Shown piece by piece: positions 50,901-62,100 of a stretch of DNA of 64,000 nt. This DNA is from Ectobius pallidus. Lineage: Eukaryota > Arthropoda > Insecta > Blattodea > Ectobiidae. Below the pieces are notes generated by a model, which did no database searches, had not been told where the DNA came from, and saw only the letters and a list, made by a program, of their open reading frames with translations. Position numbers and translations under genes: made by a program. How positions within the stretch are numbered: the first letter of the stretch is position 1; each line of letters begins with the position of its first letter. The stretch is from positions 1,054,001 to 1,118,000 of the forward strand of contig CAXKWD010000014.1 of assembly GCA_964059195.1 (NCBI GenBank), in the 5' to 3' direction.

Positions 50901-53011
50901 AATGTCATCAAAAAAACTGTTGCTTAGCAATGTCATTTTTGAACACAATATTGCTACCTATTAAAAGCTTTTAAAAAAGATACTGTTGCGTAGCAATGTC
51001 AATTTCTGACACGAAACCTTTACCTTTCAATGCATTTTCCAAAGTCGAAACTTCTTACTAGCAATGTAATTTTTAAAGACAATTTGGCTGCCTATCAACG
51101 TAATTTTTTTATCACGAATGTTTTTCCTAGCCATGCCAGTCTAAACCGGAAACTGTAGCCTAGCAATGAAGTTTTAAAACACCTGACTGTTGCTTAGCAA
51201 TGACATTTTGAACAAGAAACTCTAGCTTAGCAATGCCATCTCCAAATACGAAACTGTTGAATAGCAATGTCTTCTATAAGGAACAGTTTTTGATCCTTCA
51301 ATGATCAATACATACAATGAAAATATCGGTGATATGCTAATGTAAAAACATGGGTTGTAAATTTTACTTTAATAGAAAGAATACTGTTGCCTAGCAATTA
51401 GTTTTAAAACACGAAAGTGTTGCCTAGCAATGCCATTTTAAACCGGAATCTGTTGCCTAGCAATGTCCTCAAAAAGAACTGTTGCTTAGCAATGGCATTT
51501 TTAAACACAATATTGCTACCTATTAAAAGCTTTTAAAAAAAGATACTGTTGCGTAGCAATGTCAATTTCTGACACGAAACCTTTACCTTTCAATGCATTT
51601 TTCAAATACGAAACTTCTTCCTAGCAATGTAATTTTTAAAGACAATTTGGCTACCTAACAATGTAATTTTTCTATCACGAATGTTTTGCCTAGCCATGCC
51701 AGTCTAAACCGGAAACTGTTGCCTAGCAATGAAGTTTTATAACACCTGACTGTTGCTTAGCAATGACATTTTGAATAAGAAACTGTAGCTTAGCAATGGC
51801 ATCTCCAAATACGAAACTATTGCCTAGCAATGTCATCTATAACCAATAGTTTTTAATCCTTCAATGATCAATAGATACAATGAAAATATCGGTGATATGC
51901 TAATGTCAAAACATGGGTTGTAAATTTTACCTTAATAGAAAGAATACTGTTGCCTAGCAATGAGTTTTAAAACACGAAAGTGTTGCCTAGCAATGCCATT
52001 TTAAACCAGAAACTGTTGCCTAGCAATGTCATCAAAAAGAACTGTTGCTTAGCAATGTCATTTTTGAACACAATATTGCTACCTATTAAAAGCTTTTAAA
52101 AAAAGATACTCTTGCGTAGCAATGTCAATTTCTGACACGAAACCTTTACCTTTCAATGCATTTTCCAAAGTAGAAACTTCTTCCTAGCAATGTAATTTTT
52201 AAAGACAATTTGGCTGCCTATCAACGTAATTTTTCTATCACGAATGTTTTGCCTAACCATGCCAGTCTAAACCGGAAACTCTTGCCTAGCAATGAAGTTT
52301 TATAACACCTGACTTGCTTAGCAATGACATTTTGAATACGAAACTGTAGCTTAGCAATGGCATCTCCAAATACGAAACTGTTGCCTAGCAAAGTCTTCTA
52401 TAAGGAATAGCCTTTAATCCCTCAATGATCAATACATACAATGAAAATATCGGTGATATGCTAATGGCATAACAGGGGTTGTAAATTTTTCTTTAATAGA
52501 AAAGAATACTGTTGCCTAGCAATGAGTTTTAAATCACGAAAGTGTTGCCTAGCAATGCCATTTTAAACCGGAAACTGTTGCCTAGCAATGCCATAAAAAA
52601 GAACTGTTGCTTAGCAAAGTCATTTTTAAACACAATATTGCTACCTATTATAAACTTTTAAAAAATATACTGTTGCGTAGCAATGTCAATATCAGACACA
52701 AATCTTTTACTTTTCAATGCATTTTTCATGTCGAAACTTTTTCCTAGCAATGTAATTTTTAAATACAATTTGACTGCCTAACAATGTAATTTTTCTATCA
52801 CGAAAGTTTTCCCTAGCCATGCCAGTCTAAAAGGAAACTGTAGCCTAGCAATGAAGTTTTAAAACACCTGACGGTTGCTTAGCAATGACATTTTGAACAA
52901 GAAACTGTAGCTTAGCAATGCCATCTCCAAATACGAAACTGTTGCCTAGCAATGTCATCTATAAGGAATAGTTTTTAATCCCTCAATGATCAATACATAC
53001 AATGAAAATAT
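47962..53011 (+). repeat. 5,050-bp higher-order unit, copy 4 (9 monomers)
   Basis: Units 86-94, the counterpart of copy 2 at an offset of 16,274 bp. It shares AGTTTTAAATCAC in its last unit with copy 2. A private change is GAAACGTTTGCC near 50886. It differs from copy 3 by only a handful of bases that I can find. Confidence 0.87.
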
Positions 53012-56000
53012 CGGTGATATGCTAATGGCAAAACATGTGTTGTAAATTTTGCTTTAATAGAAAGAATACAGTTGCCTAGCAATGAGTTTTAAAACTCGAA
53101 AGTGTTGCCTAGCAATGCCATTTTAAACCGCAAACTGTTGCCTAGCAATGTCATCAAAAAGAACTGTTGCTTAGCAATGTCATTTTTAAACACAATATTC
53201 TACCTATTATAAACTTTTAAAAATATACTGTTGTGTAGCAATGTTAATTTCAGACACCAAACTTTTACTTTTCAATGCATTTTTCAAAGTCGAAACTTTT
53301 TCCTAGCAATGTAATTTTTAAAGACGATTTGGCAGCTTAAAAATGTAATTTTTCTATGACGAAAGTTTTGCCTAGCCATGCCAGTCTAAACCGGAAACTG
53401 TTGCCTAGCAATTAAGTTTTAAAACACCTGACTCTTGCTTAGCAATGACATTTTGAACAAGAAACTGTAGCTTAGCAATGCCATATCCAAATACGAAACT
53501 GTTGCCTAGCAATGTCATCTATAAGGAATAGTTTTTAATCCTTCAATGATCAATACATACAATGAAAATATCGGTGATATGCTAATGTCAAAACATGGGT
53601 TGTAAATTTTACTTTAATAGAAAGAATACTGCTGCCTAGCAATGAGTTTTAAAACACGAAAGTGTTGCCTGGCAATGCCATTTTAAACCAGAAACTGTTG
53701 CCTAGCAATGTCATCAAAAAGAACTGTTGCTTAGCAATGTCATTTTTTAACACAATATTGCTACCTATTTAAAGCTTTTAAAAAAAGATACTGTTGCGTA
53801 GCAATGACAATTTCTGACACGAAACCTTTACCTTTCAATGCATTTTCCAAAGTAGAAACTTCTTCCTAGCAATGTAATTTTTAAAGACAATTTGGCTGCC
53901 TATCAATGTAATTTTTCAATCACGAATGTTTTGCCTAACCATGCCAGTCTAAACCGGAAACTGTTGCCTAGCAATGAAGTTTTAAAACACCTGACTGTTG
54001 GTTAGCAATGACATTTTGAATAAGAAACTGTAGCTTAGCAATGCCATCTCCAAATGCGAAACTGTTGCCTAGCAATGTCATCTATAAGGAATAGCCTTTA
54101 ATCCCTCAATGATCAATACATACAATGAAAATATCGGTGATATGCTAATGGCATAACAGGGGTTGTAAATTTTCTTTAATAGAAAAGAATACTGTTGCCT
54201 AGCAATGACTTTTAAAACACGAAAGTGTTGCCTAGCAATGCCATTTTAAACCGGAAACTGTTGCCTAGCAATGCCATCAAAAAGAACTGTTGATTAGCAA
54301 TGTCATTTTTGAACACAATATTGCTACCTATTTAAAGCTTTTAAAAAAAGATACTGTTGCGTAGCAATGTCAATTTCTGACACGAAACCTTTACCTTTCA
54401 ATGCATTTTCCAAAGTCGAAACTTCTTCCTAGCAATGTAATTTTTAAAGACAATTTGGCTGCCTATCAACGTAATTTTTCTATCACGAATATATTTCCTA
54501 GCCATGCCAGTCTAAACAGGAAACTGTAGCATAGCAATGAAGTTTTAAAACACCTGACTGTTGCTTAGCAATGACATTTAGAACAAGAAACTGTAGCTTA
54601 GCAATGCCATCTCCAAATACGAAACTGTTGCCTAGCAATGTCATCTATAAGGAATAGTTTTTAAACCTTCAATGATCAATACATACAATGAAAATATCGG
54701 TGATATGCTAATGTCAAAACATGGGTTGTATATTTTACTTTAATAGAAAGAATACTGTTGCCTAGCAATTAGTTTTAAAACACGAAAGTGTTGCCTAGCA
54801 ATGCCATTTTAAACCGGAAACTGTTGCCTAGCAATGTCCTCAAAAAGAACTGTTGCTTAGCAATGGCATTTTTAAACACAATATGGCTACCTATTAAAAG
54901 CTTTTAAAAAAAGATACTGTTGCGTAGCAATGTCAATTTCTGACACGAAACCTTTACCTTTCAATGCATTTTTCAAATTCGAAACTTCTTCCTAGCAATG
55001 TAATTTTTAAAGACAATTTGGCTACCTAACAATGTAATTTTTCTATCACGAATGTTTTGCCTAGCCATGCCAGTCTAAACCGGAAACTGTTGCCTAGCAA
55101 TGAAGTTTTATAACACCTGACTGTTGCTTAGCAATGACATATTGAATAAGAAACTGTAGCTTAGCAATGGCATCTCCAAATACGAAACTGTTGCCTAGCA
55201 ATGTCTTCTATAAGGAATAGCCTTTAATCCCTCAATGATCAATACATACAATGAAAATATCGGTGATATGCTAATGGCAAAACATGGGTTGTAAATTTTG
55301 CCTTAATAGAAAGAATACAGTTGCCTAGCAATGAGTTTTAAAACACGAAAGTGTTGCCTAGCAATGCCATTTTAAACCGCAAACTGTTGCCAAGCAATGT
55401 CATCAAAAAGAACTGTTGCTTAGCAATGTCATTTTTAAACACAATATTCTACCTATTATAAACTTTTAAAAATATACTGTTGTGTAGCAATGTTAATTTC
55501 AGACACCAAACTTTTACTTTTCAATGCATTTTTCAAAGTCGAAACTTTTTCCTAGCAATGTAATTTTTAAAGACGATTTGGCTGCTTAACAATGTAATTT
55601 TTCTATGACGAAAGTTTTGCCTAGCCATGCCAGTCTAAACCGGAAACTGTTGCCTAGCAATTAAGTTTTAAATCACCTGACTCTTGCTTAGCAATGACAT
55701 TTAGAATAAGAAACAGTAGCTTAGCAATGGCATCTCCAAATACGAAACTGTTGCCTAGCAATGTCTTCTATAAGGAATAGCCTTTAATCCCTCAATGATC
55801 AATACATACAATGAAAATATCGGTGATATGCTAATGGCATAACAGGGGTTGTAAATTTTTTTAATAGAAAAGAATACTGTTGCCTAGCAATGAGTTTTAA
55901 AACACGAAAGTGTTGCGTAGCAATGCCATTTTAAACCGGAACCTTTTGCCTAGCAATACCATCAAAAAGAACTGTTGCTTAGCAAAGTCATTTTTAAACA

Positions 56001-56939
56001 CAATATTGCTACCTATTATAAACTTTTAAAAAATATACTGTTGCGTAGCAATGTCAATATCAGACACAAATCTTTTACTTTTCAATGCATTTTTCATGTC
56101 GAAACGTTTTCCTAGCAATGTAATTTTTAAATACAATTTGACTGCCTAACAATGTAATTTTTCTATCACGAAAGTTTTCCCTAGCCATGCCAGTCTAAAA
56201 GGAAACTGTAGCCTAGCAACGAAGTTTTAAAACTCCTGACTGTTGCTTAGCAATGACATTTTGAACAAGAAACTGTAGCTTAGCAATGCCATCTCCAAAT
56301 ACGAAACTGTTGAATAGCAATGTCATCTATAAGGAATAGTTTTTAATCCCTCAATGATCAATACATACAATGAAAATATCGGTGATATGCTAATGGCAAA
56401 ACATGGGTTGTAAATTTTGCTTTAATAGAAAGAATACAGTTGCCTAGCAATGAGTTTTAAAACACGAAAGTGTTGCCTAGCAATGCCATTTTAAACCGCA
56501 AACTGTTGCCTAGCAATGTCCTCAAAAAGAACTGTTGCTTAGCAATGGCATTTTTAAACACAATATTCATCCTATTATAAACTTTTAAAAATATACTGTT
56601 GTGTAGCAATGTTAATTTCAGATACCAAACTTTTACTTTTCAATGCATTTTTCAAAGTCGAAACTTTTTCCTAGCAATGTAATTTTTAAAGACGATTTGG
56701 CTGCTTAACAATGTAATTTTTCTATGACGAAAGTTTTGCCTAGCCATGCCAGTCTAAACCGGAATCTGTTGCCTAGCAATTAAGTTTTAAAACACCTGAC
56801 TCTTGCTTAGCAATGACATTTTGAACAAGAAACTGTAGCTTAGCAATGCCATCTCCAAATACGAAACTGTTGCCTAGCAATGTCATCTATAACGAATAGT
56901 TTTTAATCCTTCAATGATCAATAGATACAATGAAAATAT
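53012..56939 (+). repeat. Q-type block, third copy (units 95-101, one unit short)
   Basis: Seven monomers. Units 95-98 match units 66-69 at 16,274 bp and units 99-101 match units 71-73 at 15,711 bp. The counterpart of unit 70 has been fused with that of unit 69, removing 563 bp. Confidence 0.8.
54600..54885 (+). other. Junction of a one-monomer deletion
   Basis: Left of here the marks are of the unit-69 type (CTAAACAGGAAACTGTAGCA near 54512, GAAACTGTAGC near 54589). On the right, at about 54881, AATATGGCTACC with CTATTAAAAGC is of the unit-70 type. Loss of exactly one 563-bp unit is shown by the change of offset from 16,274 to 15,711 bp. The exact breakpoint is hidden by identical flanking sequence. 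Confidence 0.72.
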
Positions 56940-56987
56940 CGGTGATATGCTAATGGCATAACAGGGGTTGTAAATTTTTCTTTAATA

Positions 56988-57090
56988 GAAAGAATACAGT
57001 TGCCTAGCAATGAGTTTTAAAACACGAAAGTGTTGCCTAGCAATGCCATTTTAAACCGCAAACTGTTTCCTAGCAATGTCATAAAAAAGA
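56988..57090 (+). other. Conversion-like patch inside unit 102
   Basis: Unit 102 begins (CATAACAGGGG, AAATTTTTCTTT) and ends (AGCAAAGTCA, ATATACTTTGCG) as the unit-49 type. Between about 56988 and 57088 it reads AATAGAAAGAATACAG, CCGCAAACTG and GTCATAAAAAAG, which belong to the unit-50 type. A patch of about 100 bp with both flanks of the other type suggests gene conversion or a close double crossover. Confidence 0.7.
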
Positions 57091-59181
57091 ACTGTTGCTT
57101 AGCAAAGTCATTTTTAAACACAATATTGCTACCTATTATAAACTTTTAAAAAATATACTTTGCGTAGCAATGTCAATATCAGACACAAATCTTTTACTTT
57201 TCAATGCATTTTTCATGTCGAAACTTTTTCCTAGCAATGTAATTTTTAAATACAATTTGACTGCCTAACAATGTAATTTTTCTATCACGAAAGTTTTCCC
57301 TAGCCATGCCAGTCTAAAAGGAAACTGTAGCCTAGCAATGAAGTTTTAAAACACCTGACTCTTGCTTAGCAATGACATTTTGAACAAGAAACTGTAGCTT
57401 AGCAATGCCATCTCCAAATACGAAACTGTTGCCTAGCAATGTCATCTATAAGGAATAGTTTTTAATCCCTCAATGATCAATACATACAATGAAAATATCG
57501 GTGATATGCTAATGGCAAAACATGGGTTGTAAATTTTGCTTTAATAGAAAGAATACAGTTGCCTAGCAATGAGTTTTAAAACACGAAAGTGTTGCCTAGC
57601 AATGACATTTTAAACCGCAAACTGTTGCCTAGCAATGTCATAAAAAAGAACTGTTGCTTAGCAATGTCATTTTTAAACACAATATTCTACCTATTATAAA
57701 CTTTTAAAAATATACTGTTGTGTAGCAATGTTAATTTCAGACACCAAACTTTTACTTTTTATGCATTTTTCAAAGTCGAAACTTTTTCCTAGCAATGTAA
57801 TTTTTAAAGACGATTTGGCTGCTTAACAATGTAATTTTTCTATGACGAAAGTTTTGCCTAGCAATGCCAGTCTAAACCGGAAACTGTTGCCTAGCAATTA
57901 AGTTTTAAAACACCTGACTCTTGCTTAGCAATGACATTTTGAACAAGAAACTGTAGCTTAGCAATGCCATCTCCAAATACGAAACTGTTGCCTAGCAATG
58001 TCATCTATAAGGAATAGTTTTTAATCCTTCAATGATCAATACATACAATGAAAATATCGGTGATATGCTAATGTCAAAACATGGGTTGTAAATTTTACTT
58101 TAATAGAAAGAATACTGCTGCCTAGCAATGAGTTTTAAAACACGAAAGTGTTGCCTGGCAATGCCATAATAAACCAGAAACTGTTGCCTAGCAATGTCAT
58201 CAAAAAGAACTGTTGCTTAGCAATGTCATTTTTGAACACAATATTGCTACCTATTAAAAGCTTTTAAAAAAAGATACTCTTGCGTAGCAATGTCAATTTC
58301 TGACACGAAACCTTTACCTTTCAATGCATTTTCCAAAGTAGAAACTTCTTCCTAGCAATGTAATTTTTAAAGACAATTTGGCTACCTAACAATGTAATTT
58401 TTCTATCACGAATGTTTTGCCTAGCCATGCCAGTCTAAACCGGAAACTGTTGCCTAGCAATGAAGTTTTATAACACCTGACTGTTGCTTAGCAATGACAT
58501 TTGGAATAAGAAACTGTAGCTTAGCAATGCCATCTCCAAATACGAAACTGTTGCCTAGCAATGTCATCTATAAGGAATAGTTTTTAATCCCTCAATGATC
58601 AATACATACAATGAAAATATCGGTGATATGCTAATGGCAAAACATTGGTTGTAAATTTTGCTTTAATAGAAAGAATACTGTTGCCTAGCAATGAGTTTTA
58701 AAACACGAAAGTGTTGCCTAGCAATGCCATTTTAAACCGCAAACTGTTGCCTAGCAATGTCATCAAAAACAACTGTTGCTTAGTAATGTCATTTTTAAAC
58801 ACAATATTGCTACCTATTATAAACTTTTAAAAATATACTGTTGTGTAGCAATGACAATTTCAGACACCAAACTTTTACATTTCAATGCATTTTTAAAAGT
58901 CGAAACGTTTTCCTAGCAATGTAATTTTTGAAGACAATTTGGCTGCTTAACAATGTAATTTTTCTATGACGAAAGTTTTGCCTAGCCATGCCAGTCTAAA
59001 CCGGAAACTGTTGGCTAGCAATTAAGTTTTAAAACAACTGACTCTTGCTTAGCAATGACATTTTGAACAAGAAACTGTAGCTTAGCAATGCCATCTCCAA
59101 ATACGAAACTGTTGCCTAGCAATGTCATCTATAACGAATAGTTTTTAATCCTTCAATGATCAATAGATACAATGAAAATAT

Positions 59182-62100
59182 CGGTGATATGCTAATGTCA
59201 AAACATGGGTTGTAAATTTTACTTTAATAGAAAGAATACTGTTGCCTAGCAATGAGTTTTAAAACACGAAAGGGTTGCCTAGCAATGCCATTTTAAACCA
59301 GAAACTTTTGCCTAGAAATGTCATCAAAAAAACTGTTGCTTAGCAATGTCATTTTTGAACACAATATTGCTACCTATTAAAAGCTTTTAAAAAAGATACT
59401 GTTGCGTAGCAATGTCAATTTCTGACACGAAACCTTTACCTTTCAATGCATTTTCCAAAGTCGAAACTTCTTACTAGCAATGTAATTTTTAAAGACAATT
59501 TGGCTGCCTATCAACGTAATTTTTTTATCACGAATGTTTTTCCTAGCCATGCCAGTCTAAACCGGAAACTGTAGCCTAGCAATGAAGTTTTAAAACACCT
59601 GACTGTTGCTTAGCAATGACATTTTGAACAAGAAACTCTAGCTTAGCAATGCCATCTCCAAATACGAAACTGTTGAATAGCAATGTCTTCTATAAGGAAC
59701 AGTTTTTGATCCTTCAATGATCAATACATACAATGAAAATATCGGTGATATGCTAATGTAAAAACATGGGTTGTAAATTTTACTTTAATAGAAAGAATAC
59801 TGTTGCCTAGCAATTAGTTTTAAAACACGAAAGTGTTGCCTAGCAATGCCATTTTAAACCGGAATCTGTTGCCTAGCAATGTCCTCAAAAAGAACTGTTG
59901 CTTAGCAATGGCATTTTTAAACACAATATTGCTACCTATTAAAAGCTTTTAAAAAAAGATACTGTTGCGTAGCAATGTCAATTTCTGACACGAAACCTTT
60001 ACCTTTCAATGCATTTTTCAAATACGAAACTTCTTCCTAGCAATGTAATTTTTAAAGACAATTTGGCTACCTAACAATGTAATTTTTCTATCACGAATGT
60101 TTTGCCTAGCCATGCCAGTCTAAACCGGAAACTGTTGCCTAGCAATGAAGTTTTATAACACCTGACTGTTGCTTAGCAATGACATTTTGAATAAGAAACT
60201 GTAGCTTAGCAATGGCATCTCCAAATACGAAACTATTGCCTAGCAATGTCATCTATAACCAATAGTTTTTAATCCTTCAATGATCAATAGATACAATGAA
60301 AATATCGGTGATATGCTAATGTCAAAACATGGGTTGTAAATTTTACTTTAATAGAAAGAATACTGTTGCCTAGCAATGAGTTTTAAAACACGAAAGTGTT
60401 GCCTAGCAATGCCATTTTAAACCAGAAACTGTTGCCTAGCAATGTCATCAAAAAGAACTGTTGCTTAGCAATGTCATTTTTGAACACAATATTGCTACCT
60501 ATTAAAAGCTTTTAAAAAAAGATACTCTTGCGTAGCAATGTCAATTTCTGACACGAAACCTTTACCTTTCAATGTATTTTCCAAAGTAGAAACTTCTTCC
60601 TAGCAATGTAATTTTTAAAGACAATTTGGCTGCCTATCAACGTAATTTTTCTATCACGAATGTTTTGCCTAACCATGCCAGTCTAAACCGGAAACTCTTG
60701 CCTAGCAATGAAGTTTTATAACACCTGACTGTTGCTAGGCAATGACATTTTGAATAAGAAACTGTAGCTTAGCAATGGCATCTCCAAAAACGAAACTGTT
60801 GCCTAGCAAAGTCTTCTATAAGGAATAGCCTTTAATCCCTCAATGATCAATACATACAATGAAAATATCGGTGATATGCTAATGGCATAACAGGGGTTGT
60901 AAATTTTTCTTTAATAGAAAAGAATACTGTTGCCTAGCAATGAGTTTTAAAACACGAAAGTGTTGCCTAGCAATGCCATTTTAAACCGGAAACTGTTGCC
61001 TAGCAATGCCATTTTAAACCGGAAACTGTTGCCTAGCAATGCCATAAAAAAGAACTGTTGCTTAGCAAAGTCATTTTTAAACACAATATTGCTACCTATT
61101 ATAAACTTTTAAAAAATATACTGTTGCGTAGCAATGTCAATATCAGACACAAATCTTTTACTTTTCAATGCATTTTTCATGTCGAAACTTTTTCCTAGCA
61201 ATGTAATTTTTAAATACAATTTGACTGCCTAACAATGTAATTTTTCTATCACGAAAGTTTTCCCTAGCCATGCCAGTCTAAAAGGAAACTGTAGCCTAGC
61301 AATGAAGTTTTAAAACACCTGACTGTTGCTTAGCAATGACATTTTGAACAAGAAACTGTAGCTTAGCAATGCCATCTCCAAATACGAAACTGTTGCCTAG
61401 CAATGTCATCTATAAGGAATAGTTTTTAATCCCTCAATGATCAATACATACAATGAAAATATCGGTGATATGCTAATGGCAAAACATGTGTTGTAAATTT
61501 TGCTTTAATAGAAAGAATACAGTTGCCTAGCAATGAGTCTTAAAACTCGAAAGTGTTGCCTAGCAATGCCATTTTAAACCGCAAACTGTTGCCTAGCAAT
61601 GTCATCAAAAAGAACTGTTGCTTAGCAATGTCATTTTTAAACACAATATTCTACTATTATAAACTTTTAAAAATATACTGTTGTGTAGCAATGTTAATTT
61701 CAGACACCAAACTTTTACTTTTCAATGCATTTTTCAAAGTCGAAACTTTTTCCTAGCAATGTAATTTTTAAAGACGATTTGGCAGCTTAAAAATGTAATT
61801 TTTCTATGACGAAAGTTTTGCCTAGCCATGCCAGTCTAAACCGGAAACTGTTGCCTAGCAATTAAGTTTTAAAACACCTGACTCTTGCTTAGCAATGACA
61901 TTTTGAACAAGAAACTGTAGCTTAGCAATGGCATCTCCAAATACGAAACTGTTGCCTAGCAATGTCATCTATAAGGAATAGTTTTTAATCCTTCAATGAT
62001 CAATACATACAATGAAAATATCGGTGATATGCTAATGTCAAAACATGGGTTGTAAATTTTACTTTAATAGAAAGAATACTGTTGCCTAGCAATGAGTTTT

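Larger units (their letters stand above)
41229..56939 (+). repeat. 29-monomer super-repeat, copy 2 (28 units, one lost)
   Basis: Units 74-101. The offset to copy 1 is 16,274 bp up to unit 98 (38424 to 54698) and then 15,711 bp (39550 to 55261), so one 563-bp monomer is missing in this copy. Shared private variants, such as TTAAATCACCTGAC at 39957 and 55668 and GGAACCTTTTGCC at 40228 and 55939, show descent from the same parent segment. Confidence 0.82.
56940..61462 (+). repeat. P-type block, late copy (units 102-109)
   Basis: Eight monomers matching units 87-94, with offsets of 8,416-8,418 bp for units 102-109. It carries a chimeric first unit and a last unit with one extra subrepeat. It keeps TTGGCTAGC (59011), as in unit 37 (20848), where copies 1-4 of the 5,050-bp unit read TTCGCTAGC. 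It is therefore not a plain copy of the neighbouring blocks. Confidence 0.75.

Noticed and set aside
61553..61756. 67-codon open frame on the plus strand, the longest in the window
   Set aside because: It starts inside a subrepeat and depends on a private one-base loss near 61652 (TTCTACTATT for TTCTACCTATT). Equivalent units do not hold it open.
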